5,745 nt of DNA, from contig JAFTIV010000187.1 in assembly GCA_017456685.1 (NCBI GenBank), positions 1-5,745 on the forward strand, written 5' to 3'. This DNA is from Clostridia bacterium (GTDB lineage: Bacteria; Bacillota; Clostridia; Oscillospirales; CAG-272). The translations under genes were made by a program, and so were the position numbers. A model generated the notes under the pieces. The model had not been told where the DNA came from. It ran no database searches and saw only the letters and a program-made list of their open reading frames with translations. Shown here piece after piece: positions 1 through 5,660 of the stretch; position 1 is the first letter of the stretch, and the number at the start of each line of letters is the position of its first letter.

Positions 1-254
1 CACTGTAAAATAGCAATAACGATAGCAATCACTCCAACCCTTAATAGTAGCATCAGTATTGCATCAAAATTAACGGTGCCCTTACCACCTTCGAGGAGGT
101 CAATGGCCTGACCGATAACTATAGGGATATATAGAGTTAGAGCTACTGTTATTGTCGCAAATAAAATAGAGAGTAGCAATAAAAATCTATATCTTCTTAT
201 ATAATGCCACACTTGCTTAATAGTGGAGAGCTTAAATGCGGATTTTTTCATCAT
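1..254 (-). CDS. ABC exporter half-transporter, second subunit (N-terminal 84 residues, truncated by the window edge)
   Basis: This is the start of a second ABC half-transporter: membrane domain plus, beyond the window, an ATPase domain. The visible 84 residues begin MMKKSAFKLSTIKQVWHYIR, then a basic stretch (RRYR) and a first membrane helix (about residues 24-50) leading into the helix-1/2 loop with the family-typical IPIVIGQAIDLL. Helix 2 begins near residue 70 and is cut at base 1. The start overlaps the stop of the upstream ABC gene (ATGA). Two consecutive ATG codons (254 and 251) are possible; the GGAGG inside the end of the upstream gene lies 4 nt from the first and 7 nt from the second, so the second is the better start. 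Close coupling argues that the two proteins form a heterodimer, as in TM287/TM288-type exporters. The substrate cannot be inferred, and the ATPase motifs are not visible. Confidence 0.9.
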   Translation of the reverse strand, partial: MMKKSAFKLSTIKQVWHYIRRYRFLLLLSILFATITVALTLYIPIVIGQAIDLLEGGKGTVNFDAILMLLLRVGVIAIVIAILQ

Positions 255-1972
255 TCACCCTCCTTTTTAAATTGAGAATTATAAATTTCTTGGTAAACCA
301 AGCAGTTCTTTAATAGTTCATCGTGAGTACCCATTCCAACGATATTACCATCGTCCAAAACTATTATTTTGTCAGCACCAGCGATAGATGCAGTTCTTTG
401 AGAAACAATAAATATGGTGGGCGAGTAGTCAAGAGAGGCAAGAGAGGCTCTAAGAGAAGCATCTGTTGCATAATCAAGCGCAGATGCGCTATCATCAAGA
501 ATTAAGATTTCAGGCTTTTTTACAAGCGCTCTTGCAATGGTGAATCGCTGACGTTGTCCGCCAGAAAGATTTCTTCCGCCTTGCTCAATCATATAATCAA
601 GACCGCCATCCTTACCATCGAGCACATCCTTCGCTTGAGCGCGAGTGATTGCATCAATGATTTCATCGTCTGTTGCGCCTTCATTTCCCCATCTCATGTT
701 GTCGCGAATAGTGCCACTAAAGAGCACCGCGCGTTGAGGAACAACACCTATTTTTTCGCGTAATATCTCAAAAGAATAGTCCTTTACATTTATGCCATTT
801 ACAAGCACATCGCCATTATGAGTGTCATAAAATCTGGGTATAAGGTTCACTAAAGAGGTTTTTCCAGAGCCTGTGCCACCAATAATGCCAACGACCTCGC
901 CACGCCTTGCACAAAAGCTTACACCGCTTATTGATTCTTCACTTGCGGTGGCATATTTTAGAGAAGCATTCTTGAATTCTACAGCTATTTCATTGGCTTT
1001 ACATTCTTTTTGAGTTCCTTCTTCAATGGAGGATTTTATTTCAAAGACCGCCTCAACTCTGTTCCCACAGGCAACTGCCTTTGTAAGAGTAATTATAAGG
1101 CTTGCGAGCTTTATAAGCTCTACAAGAATTTGTGACATATAATTATAAAGAGCAATAACCTGTCCCTGTGAAAGGTTGCCAAGATTAACTCTTATTGCGC
1201 CTTGCCAAATTAAAATAGTTATAGCGATATTTATAATGGCATAGGTTGCAGGGTTCATAATTGCAGAAATTCTGCCTGAAAATTTTTGTGCGAGATTCAC
1301 CTCAGCTGTGGCAATTTTGAAATCTTCTTCTTCATTTTTTTCATTAGCAAAGGCACGAATAACTCTTGCACCAGTAAGATTTTCACGAGTGAGCTTAAGC
1401 ACACCATCAAGCTTTTCTTGAACCTTTTTGTGAAGCGGGATTGTGGCACACATAATACCGAAAATAACAAGTGCCAAGACAGGGATTGCAACTGCAAAAA
1501 CAATGGCGCCTCTTACATCAATTGTAAACGCCATAATCATAGCACCAAAAACAATAAATGGAGAGCGCAGGAGAAGTCTAAGAGTTAAATTTACCCCTGA
1601 TTGAACTTGGTTCATATCACTTGTCATACGAGTAATAAGAGTAGATGCACCAAGTGTATCTATTTCTGTATATGAAAGCGATTGAATGTGAGAAAATAGC
1701 GAATGCTTAACCTTGGTTGAAAAGCCAACAGCCGCCTTTGCGGCATAATATTGAGCGAGCAAGGTGCAGGATAAGCCTACAACTGCAAGAGCAACCATGA
1801 TAAGACATCGTTGTATAACATAGCCTTTGTCGCCATTTGCAATTCCTATATCAATTATGCTTGCTACAACAAGCGGAACAAGCAATTCGAAGCTTGCTTC
1901 AAGCAATTTAAAAAATGGGCTGATAATACATTCCTTAGTATAGCCCTTCATAAATCTAAGTAGCTTAAACAA
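251..1972 (-). CDS. ABC exporter half-transporter with a degenerate ATPase site (TM287-like subunit of a heterodimer)
   Basis: A full-length type IV ABC exporter half-transporter (573 residues): six membrane helices (about residues 10-300) fused to a C-terminal nucleotide-binding domain. Visible motifs are an A-loop Tyr340, Walker A GGTGSGKTS (365-373), Q-loop Gln413, signature LSGGQ (469-473), Walker B ILILD ending at Asp493, and D-loop SALD (497-500). The residue after Walker B, normally catalytic Glu, is Asp494. The H-loop His is replaced by Gln525 (IVSQR). In heterodimeric exporters such as TM287/288 this pair of changes marks the subunit carrying the non-catalytic site. The likely start is TTG at 1972, 5 nt after GGAGG. 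The longer reading from TTG at 1984 would place that GGAGG inside its own first codons. The gene follows its own promoter and is coupled to the second subunit through an ATGA overlap. It probably exports drugs, lipids or peptides; the substrate is unknown. Confidence 0.93.
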   Translation of the reverse strand: MFKLLRFMKGYTKECIISPFFKLLEASFELLVPLVVASIIDIGIANGDKGYVIQRCLIMVALAVVGLSCTLLAQYYAAKAAVGFSTKVKHSLFSHIQSLSYTEIDTLGASTLITRMTSDMNQVQSGVNLTLRLLLRSPFIVFGAMIMAFTIDVRGAIVFAVAIPVLALVIFGIMCATIPLHKKVQEKLDGVLKLTRENLTGARVIRAFANEKNEEEDFKIATAEVNLAQKFSGRISAIMNPATYAIINIAITILIWQGAIRVNLGNLSQGQVIALYNYMSQILVELIKLASLIITLTKAVACGNRVEAVFEIKSSIEEGTQKECKANEIAVEFKNASLKYATASEESISGVSFCARRGEVVGIIGGTGSGKTSLVNLIPRFYDTHNGDVLVNGINVKDYSFEILREKIGVVPQRAVLFSGTIRDNMRWGNEGATDDEIIDAITRAQAKDVLDGKDGGLDYMIEQGGRNLSGGQRQRFTIARALVKKPEILILDDSASALDYATDASLRASLASLDYSPTIFIVSQRTASIAGADKIIVLDDGNIVGMGTHDELLKNCLVYQEIYNSQFKKEGE

Positions 1973-1977
1973 GATAT

Positions 1978-1982
1978 CCTCC
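1978..1982 (-). promoter_or_regulatory. Ribosome binding site deciding the TTG start of the ABC gene
   Basis: GGAGG on the minus strand, 5 nt before TTG at 1972. It overlaps the upstream in-frame TTG at 1984, which therefore cannot be the start. From 1972 the protein begins MFKLLRFMKGY, the usual N-terminal pattern of this family. Confidence 0.8.
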
Positions 1983-1997
1983 AAAAACTAAATATTC

Positions 1998-2008
1998 ATA
2001 CTAAGTAT
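1998..2008. promoter_or_regulatory. Short palindrome over the ABC promoter -10 (possible operator)
   Basis: ATACTAAGTAT is a perfect 5-bp dyad around one central base. It overlaps five bases of the -10 hexamer and extends towards the expected transcription start. A repressor bound here would block RNA polymerase. It is short and AT-rich, so chance is a real alternative. No regulator gene lies next to it in the window. Confidence 0.3.
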
Positions 2009-2032
2009 ATCATATGTGCGAAAATATTACAA
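2004..2032 (-). promoter_or_regulatory. Sigma-A-type promoter for the ABC exporter operon
   Basis: On the minus strand: -35 TTGTAA (2027-2032), a 17-nt spacer, and -10 TATACT (2004-2009) preceded by TGA, an extended -10. Transcription would start near 1997, leaving a 5' untranslated region of about 25 nt before the TTG start at 1972. It lies between the rnj terminator and the ABC gene, so the exporter has its own promoter. Confidence 0.75.
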
Positions 2033-2063
2033 GAAAAAACAAAAATTAGTTTACAAGCATTAC

Positions 2064-2093
2064 AAAAAAGAACACGCAGGTGCGTGTTCTTTT
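2064..2093 (-). terminator. Intrinsic terminator of rnj
   Basis: On the minus strand, an A-rich lead-in runs into a GC-rich stem GAACACGCA/TGCGTGTTC (2070-2089) with a tight loop, followed directly by six U (2069-2064). The flanking A and U runs can extend the stem by four pairs. It begins about 6 nt after the rnj stop codon and separates rnj from the ABC operon. The plus-strand reading has only four T after the stem and no convergent gene, so it mainly serves rnj. Confidence 0.93.
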
Positions 2094-2098
2094 GGTGT

Positions 2099-3955
2099 TT
2101 ATACATTCATTATGATGGGAAGAATAACCGGACTACGCTTTGTTTTGTTGAAAATGAATCTCGAAATTGCATTTTTCATAATAGCCTTGAGGTCAATCCA
2201 GTCTCGAGAGCCCTTTCTCAATGCGTCAATAAGAGCCTCGGTGACAGCGTCTCTTGCACCATTCATCAAAGCTTCATTTTCTCTTACATATACGAAGCCA
2301 CGAGAAATAATCTCTGGTCCTGCAAGCAGAATTCCCTCGTCAGCACTAATTGTGGCTACAGCGATGATGATTCCGCTCTCGGATAGGTTCTTTCTGTCTC
2401 TTAATACGATGTTACCAACATCTCCTATACCGCTTCCGTCAATTAGAACCTTACCAGCAGGAACGGGAGTAGGGGAGAATCTTGCACCATTTTCGTCGAT
2501 TTCGATAACCCTTCCAATGTCGGAAACAAAAATGTTTTCGCTTGGCATTCCCATACTTTCAGCAAGCTCCTTATGCTGAATGAGGTGTCTAAATTCTCCG
2601 TGTATAGGCATAAAATATTTAGGCTTTATAAGAGAGTGCATAAGCTTGAGCTCCTCTTGACACGCGTGTCCTGAAACATGGACCTCAACACTTGAGTCAT
2701 GATATACATTTACCCCTCTGCGATAAAGCTCATTTATGATTTTTCCTACGAGGGGCTCATTACCGGGAATGGCACTCGAGCTAAGTACAACAAGGTCCTT
2801 GTCGCTCAACGAGACTCTGTCGTGCTCGGAAAATGCCATACGATAAAGTGCGCTCATAGGCTCACCTTGGCTTCCTGTTGTGATTACAGTTATTTTTTCT
2901 GGAGGATACTTTTTTACCTCTGTTACATCAATAAGAGTTCCATCTGGAACATTCATATATCCAAGCTTAACAGCAGCATTTACGACATTAACCATGCTTC
3001 TTCCGGTTACAGCAACCTTTCTTGAGTATCTTACGCTTGAATTTATGATTTGCTGAACACGATGAACATTAGATGCAAATGTGGCAATAATAATACGCTT
3101 GTCAGTTGCTTGTGAGAAAATTCTATCAAGAGAGTAACCAACCTTACTTTCGGAAGGAGTATAACCGGGGCGTTCAACATTTGTTGATTCGCAAAGAAGC
3201 ATAAGTACACCGTCATTTCCAAGGTCACCTAAGCGAGCGATATCCATAGGCTGACTTTCAACAGGGGTTAAATCAAGCTTGAAATCTCCTGTGTGTAAAA
3301 CAACTCCCTGTGGAGTGGTTATGGCAAGAGCGCAGGCATCGGCAATAGAGTGATTTACTCTTATAAATTCAATTTTGAAGCATCCTGCATCAATTTTGTC
3401 ACCTGCATTTACGGTGTGTAGCTTAGCGCTTTGCAAAAGCTTATGCTCAATTAGCTTATTTTCGAGAATCCCAAGAGTTAGCCTCGTTCCGTAAACTGGA
3501 ACATTCATTGAACGCAAGAAGTAGGGAACAGAGCCAATATGGTCCTCGTGTCCGTGCGTGATGAAAATTCCGCGTATTTTATCGACATTATTTTCAAGGT
3601 AGCTAAAATTAGGAATAACAAGGTCAACGCCAAGCATATCATCGTCAGGGAATCCTAAACCGCAATCAACAACGATGATGTCATTTTCACACTCTAAAAC
3701 GGTTATATTTTTTCCTATTTCATTAAGACCACCAAGAGAGAAAATTTTAAGCTTTGGAGCAAGCTTTTTGGGCGTTTTTTTAGTAGTTCTTTTAGTATAG
3801 GATTTCTTTTTTGTTGTAGTAGCATTCGCCATCTTTGCTGAGGCCGTTTTGGTTACTGATTTTTTAGGCGCCTTTTTTTCGGTTGATTTTGTAGCTTTAG
3901 CGCTGGGTCTTTTCCATTTTTTAGTTGTCTTATTTGTTTCGCTTGTTTTTGGCAT
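2099..3955 (-). CDS. rnj: Ribonuclease J with a long lysine-rich N-terminal extension
   Basis: RNase J, a zinc-dependent metallo-beta-lactamase/beta-CASP nuclease with 5'-to-3' exonuclease and endonuclease activity, acting in cytoplasmic mRNA turnover and rRNA maturation. The protein is 618 residues. The metal-binding motif HGHEDH is at 134-139, followed by the NHS His202, HTGD Asp224, the beta-CASP segment ATFASNVHR (291-299), HVSGH (426-430) and MPIHGE (449-454). A C-terminal domain (about 500-618) contains the conserved RGFVYV. The catalytic core begins near residue 68. Before it lies a tail with about 23 Lys and 15 Thr in 70 residues, absent from B. subtilis RNase J1 (about 555 residues). 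The start at 3955 is supported by AAAGGA 6 nt upstream; an in-frame ATG at 4063 has no ribosome binding site. The gene has its own promoter, structured leader and terminator. Orthology to rnjA rather than rnjB is not settled here. Confidence 0.96.
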   Translation of the reverse strand: MPKTSETNKTTKKWKRPSAKATKSTEKKAPKKSVTKTASAKMANATTTKKKSYTKRTTKKTPKKLAPKLKIFSLGGLNEIGKNITVLECENDIIVVDCGLGFPDDDMLGVDLVIPNFSYLENNVDKIRGIFITHGHEDHIGSVPYFLRSMNVPVYGTRLTLGILENKLIEHKLLQSAKLHTVNAGDKIDAGCFKIEFIRVNHSIADACALAITTPQGVVLHTGDFKLDLTPVESQPMDIARLGDLGNDGVLMLLCESTNVERPGYTPSESKVGYSLDRIFSQATDKRIIIATFASNVHRVQQIINSSVRYSRKVAVTGRSMVNVVNAAVKLGYMNVPDGTLIDVTEVKKYPPEKITVITTGSQGEPMSALYRMAFSEHDRVSLSDKDLVVLSSSAIPGNEPLVGKIINELYRRGVNVYHDSSVEVHVSGHACQEELKLMHSLIKPKYFMPIHGEFRHLIQHKELAESMGMPSENIFVSDIGRVIEIDENGARFSPTPVPAGKVLIDGSGIGDVGNIVLRDRKNLSESGIIIAVATISADEGILLAGPEIISRGFVYVRENEALMNGARDAVTEALIDALRKGSRDWIDLKAIMKNAISRFIFNKTKRSPVILPIIMNV

Positions 3956-4083
3956 AAAAATTCCTTTCATTACATTGCAAGAAACGGCAAAAGCCGTCAT
4001 TTGACGGTGCCTTTTGAGCAAAGGTGCTTGTGCGTATAACGACCCCACACAAGGGCTTTGCATTTTAGAAACGGTTTATTGAT
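3956..4083 (-). ncRNA. Structured 5' leader of the rnj mRNA (candidate cis-regulatory RNA)
   Basis: From the predicted transcription start to the rnj ATG there are about 125-128 nt, long for a housekeeping gene. In the minus-strand transcript the first hairpin (4018-4061) has an outer stem of 6 bp (GCAAAG/CTTTGC), a small internal loop, and an inner stem of 8 bp (one G-U pair) with an 11-nt loop. One base later comes a second hairpin (3988-4016): CAAAAG/CTTTTG, a 3-nt bulge, then CCGTC/GACGG closed by AAAT. A competing hairpin (3983-3998) reuses part of the second one: GACGGC/GCCGTT around UUUU, followed by UUCUU. The pairings are seen in the sequence; a regulatory role is inferred. I do not recognise it as a named RNA family. 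Confidence 0.5.
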
Positions 4084-4089
4084 AGCTTT

Positions 4090-4118
4090 ATTTTAACATA
4101 TTTTGCAACAGTAGTCAA
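4090..4118 (-). promoter_or_regulatory. Sigma-A-type promoter for rnj
   Basis: On the minus strand: -35 TTGACT (4113-4118), a 17-nt spacer, and -10 TAAAAT (4090-4095) preceded by TGT, an extended -10. The -35 begins 7 nt after the stop of the upstream 91-codon gene. rnj can therefore be transcribed alone, while read-through from the spm transcript stays possible because no terminator lies between. Confidence 0.82.
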
Positions 4119-4124
4119 GAAATT

Positions 4125-4400
4125 TTATAAAATAGCAAAGAAAACAAAAGCAGAAACAGCAATACTAAATGCACAGCCTATAAAAAAGCCTAAAACTCCT
4201 CTGTGTAAGCTCGATGGTCTTTTTCTCTTTGGTTTTAGAGGCATGCTTTGATTTATAATTTCTGTTGCTATCTGTACAATGCTTGAGTCAAGCTCTGCAT
4301 TTGCTGGAATATCGTCCTTTAAGACGAAATATGCTTCATCAAACAAATCGCAACCAGTATTTTTTACGAAAATCATTCTTTTTTGACAACCCTTAATCAT
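4125..4400 (-). CDS. Small uncharacterised protein with a C-terminal membrane anchor
   Basis: I do not recognise this 91-residue protein. It has a soluble N-terminal part (about residues 1-55) that is mildly acidic in the middle (DLFDEAYFVLKDDIP at 18-32) and contains two Cys (5 and 17). A strongly basic stretch follows (KPKRKR at 56-61, then HRG at 66-68), and the protein ends in one hydrophobic helix (about 69-91). The positive patch just before the helix predicts a cytoplasmic N-terminus and a tail-anchored topology. A good ribosome binding site (AGGAG, 5 nt before the ATG at 4400) and a position 49 nt after spmB, with no terminator between, support a real gene in the spm transcript. That suggests, but does not show, a role in sporulation. 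The second Met (codon 9) has no ribosome binding site of its own. Confidence 0.8.
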   Translation of the reverse strand: MIKGCQKRMIFVKNTGCDLFDEAYFVLKDDIPANAELDSSIVQIATEIINQSMPLKPKRKRPSSLHRGVLGFFIGCAFSIAVSAFVFFAIL

Positions 4401-4449
4401 AATATCTCCTGGATTTTTTTAGAGTGTTATCAAAAAGCAAATGTTTTAT

Positions 4450-4980
4450 TCATTGAAAAAATACTCTTGCAATAATGCATGAGATAAAAATACTTATTGT
4501 AGATGCAAAAAGAGCACAGGGGAGCGCATATGAGCTTCTCTTTATTCCTGCTGAAGAAAAATAAACGCTTATTACGTAAATTGCTGTATCGGAGGATGCC
4601 ATAATTAGAGAAGCACAAATACCTTCATAAGAATCAGCGCCACATTTTGAAAGAATGTCTTGAAAGGTCGCGATAGAAGCGCCGCCTGACAATGGACGAG
4701 TTACAATTAAGGGGAAAATTTCTGTGGGAATATGTAAAAAATCACATATGGGCGATAACAGGCTTGACACAAATTCGCAGGCTCCAGAGGCGGTAAAGAG
4801 ACTAATACTGATAACTAATGCGCAAAGCGTTGGCAAAAGCTTACAGGCGCTTATAGCGCCCTCCTTGGCACCCTCTAAAAAAGACGAAAAATAATCCTTT
4901 TTGCCAAATAATATTATAAGTGATACAACGAGTATAACGCATGGAATAACAAAGGAAGAGGCTAAGTTAATTATTTCCAT
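4450..4980 (-). CDS. spmB: Spore maturation protein B
   Basis: SpmB, a small membrane protein of the nucleoside-recognition (gate) domain family. With SpmA it is needed for full spore core dehydration and heat resistance in Bacillus and Clostridium species; the transported substrate is not established. The 176 residues (B. subtilis SpmB is about 178) contain several hydrophobic helices (about 8-25, 48-64, 85-95, 120-140, 151-172). Family blocks visible are RPLSGGAS (95-102), DTAIYVISVYF (131-141) and GIKRSSYALP (145-154). The ATG lies inside the last codons of spmA, a 14-bp overlap in another frame. Only a weak GGA sits upstream, so translation is probably coupled to spmA. Confidence 0.94.
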   Translation of the reverse strand: MEIINLASSFVIPCVILVVSLIILFGKKDYFSSFLEGAKEGAISACKLLPTLCALVISISLFTASGACEFVSSLLSPICDFLHIPTEIFPLIVTRPLSGGASIATFQDILSKCGADSYEGICASLIMASSDTAIYVISVYFSSAGIKRSSYALPCALFASTISIFISCIIARVFFQ

Positions 4981-5551
4981 TTTTTATTTTTCCAAATATG
5001 CAGGAAAGAGAAACACCGATTATACAGCATGCAAGCGAGCAAATCCACACAGGTACAATAATCTCATATGTGATTTTGGCGCCCAACGAGGAGCGAATGG
5101 CGATAATGGTTGTTGGCACTAAATTGAAGCAACAGCATCCTAATACGGCAAGAGTGATCATATCAGGTGTTGCGGTGCTTGACCTTGAGGAGCCCTTCAT
5201 TTTTTCTATAGCTTTAATAGCGAGAGGGGTTGCGGCATTTGATATACCAAGCATATTAGCACTAATACATGCAGTTATTTCCTCGGTTGCAATGTTCTCC
5301 TTGAATGATTTTGGAAAAATGCGCTTCAAAATTGGGCGCAATAGTCTTGATAGTCCCTTGACTACGCCAGCATGCTTTAATACAGATATAATACCATTCC
5401 AAAAAGCCATAATGCCAACAAGGTAAATAATTAGATTTACACTTTTTTCGGCACCGCTTATAATTGCTTCTGTGATTGTTGATAGAGAGGATGATGTAAA
5501 AGAGAATATTATAGATAAGGTGCAAATTACACCAAAACATTTTCCAAGCAT
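4967..5551 (-). CDS. spmA: Spore maturation protein A
   Basis: SpmA, the partner of SpmB in spore core dehydration, a membrane protein with a nucleoside-recognition (gate) domain. From ATG 5551 it has 194 residues, close to B. subtilis SpmA (about 196). Hydrophobic segments lie near residues 4-20, 36-55, 131-152 and 162-186. Family blocks are NMLGISNAATPLAIKAI (99-115) and NLVPTTIIAIRS (143-154). The start is set by AGGTG 7 nt before the ATG. An 11-codon longer reading from TTG at 5584 has no ribosome binding site. It is the first gene of the spmAB cluster and is divergent from the AbrB/SpoVT-type gene. I found no convincing sigma-E promoter upstream, although mother-cell expression is expected from B. 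subtilis. Confidence 0.94.
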   Translation of the reverse strand: MLGKCFGVICTLSIIFSFTSSSLSTITEAIISGAEKSVNLIIYLVGIMAFWNGIISVLKHAGVVKGLSRLLRPILKRIFPKSFKENIATEEITACISANMLGISNAATPLAIKAIEKMKGSSRSSTATPDMITLAVLGCCCFNLVPTTIIAIRSSLGAKITYEIIVPVWICSLACCIIGVSLSCIFGKIKNGNN

Positions 5552-5592
5552 ATTTAGACACCTAAATTCGATGAATTTTGACAAATATCATG

Positions 5593-5621
5593 TTGACATA
5601 TAATTTATTATGTGATAAAAT
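5593..5621 (+). promoter_or_regulatory. Sigma-A-type promoter for the AbrB/SpoVT-family gene
   Basis: Perfect -35 TTGACA (5593-5598), a 17-nt spacer and -10 TAAAAT (5616-5621) preceded by TGA, an extended -10. Transcription would start near 5628, about 33 nt before the ATG at 5661. A second TTGACA (5578-5583) lies 15 nt upstream of a TATAAT (5599-5604); that spacing is too short for a good promoter. The region is shared with the spmA upstream sequence. Confidence 0.82.
5594..5615. promoter_or_regulatory. Interrupted dyad inside the abrB-type promoter (possible operator)
   Basis: TGACATA and TATGTGA flank 8 nt, with six of seven arm positions symmetric. The dyad covers most of the -35 and the whole spacer, so a bound protein would compete with RNA polymerase. 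AbrB-family proteins often repress their own genes, which makes autoregulation a reasonable guess. AbrB sites are, however, poorly defined and AT-rich, so the evidence is modest. Confidence 0.35.
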
Positions 5622-5660
5622 ATAGAATATAATTGAGTTATTGAAAAGAGGCATTAGCAA

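Noticed and set aside
1973..1984. ABC gene starting at TTG 1984
   Set aside because: That TTG contributes its last base to the GGAGG ribosome binding site, so it cannot be served by it; TTG 1972 has the right spacing and gives the family-typical N-terminus.
2016..2579. Plus-strand open frame of 187 codons opposite the end of rnj
   Set aside because: It starts before the rnj terminator, has no ribosome binding site, runs antisense through conserved RNase J codons and resembles no protein I know. Open antisense frames are expected opposite a long coding gene.
3988..4016. Leader hairpin of rnj as a simple intrinsic terminator for the spm transcript
   Set aside because: It lies downstream of the rnj promoter, and the sequence after the stem (CUUUUGCC) is not a continuous U run. 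A weak, conditional terminator remains possible for the alternative hairpin at 3983-3998.
3956..4063. rnj starting 36 codons earlier at ATG 4063
   Set aside because: No ribosome binding site precedes it, its codons coincide with the strong leader hairpins, and AAAGGA sits correctly before ATG 3955. The open frame is probably chance.
4998..5426. Plus-strand open frame of 142 codons opposite spmA
   Set aside because: It is antisense to a clearly conserved gene. The AGGAAAGAG region before it belongs to the spmA 3' end, and no promoter or recognisable protein supports it.
5552..5584. spmA starting at TTG 5584
   Set aside because: No ribosome binding site is present, and the extra 11 residues are polar, unlike SpmA N-termini. 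ATG 5551 has AGGTG at 7 nt and gives the usual length.
5552..5640. Sigma-E or sigma-G promoter for spmA on the minus strand
   Set aside because: ATATT and CATCGAAT elements occur but only 10 nt apart, with two mismatches in the -10. This is not good enough to annotate.
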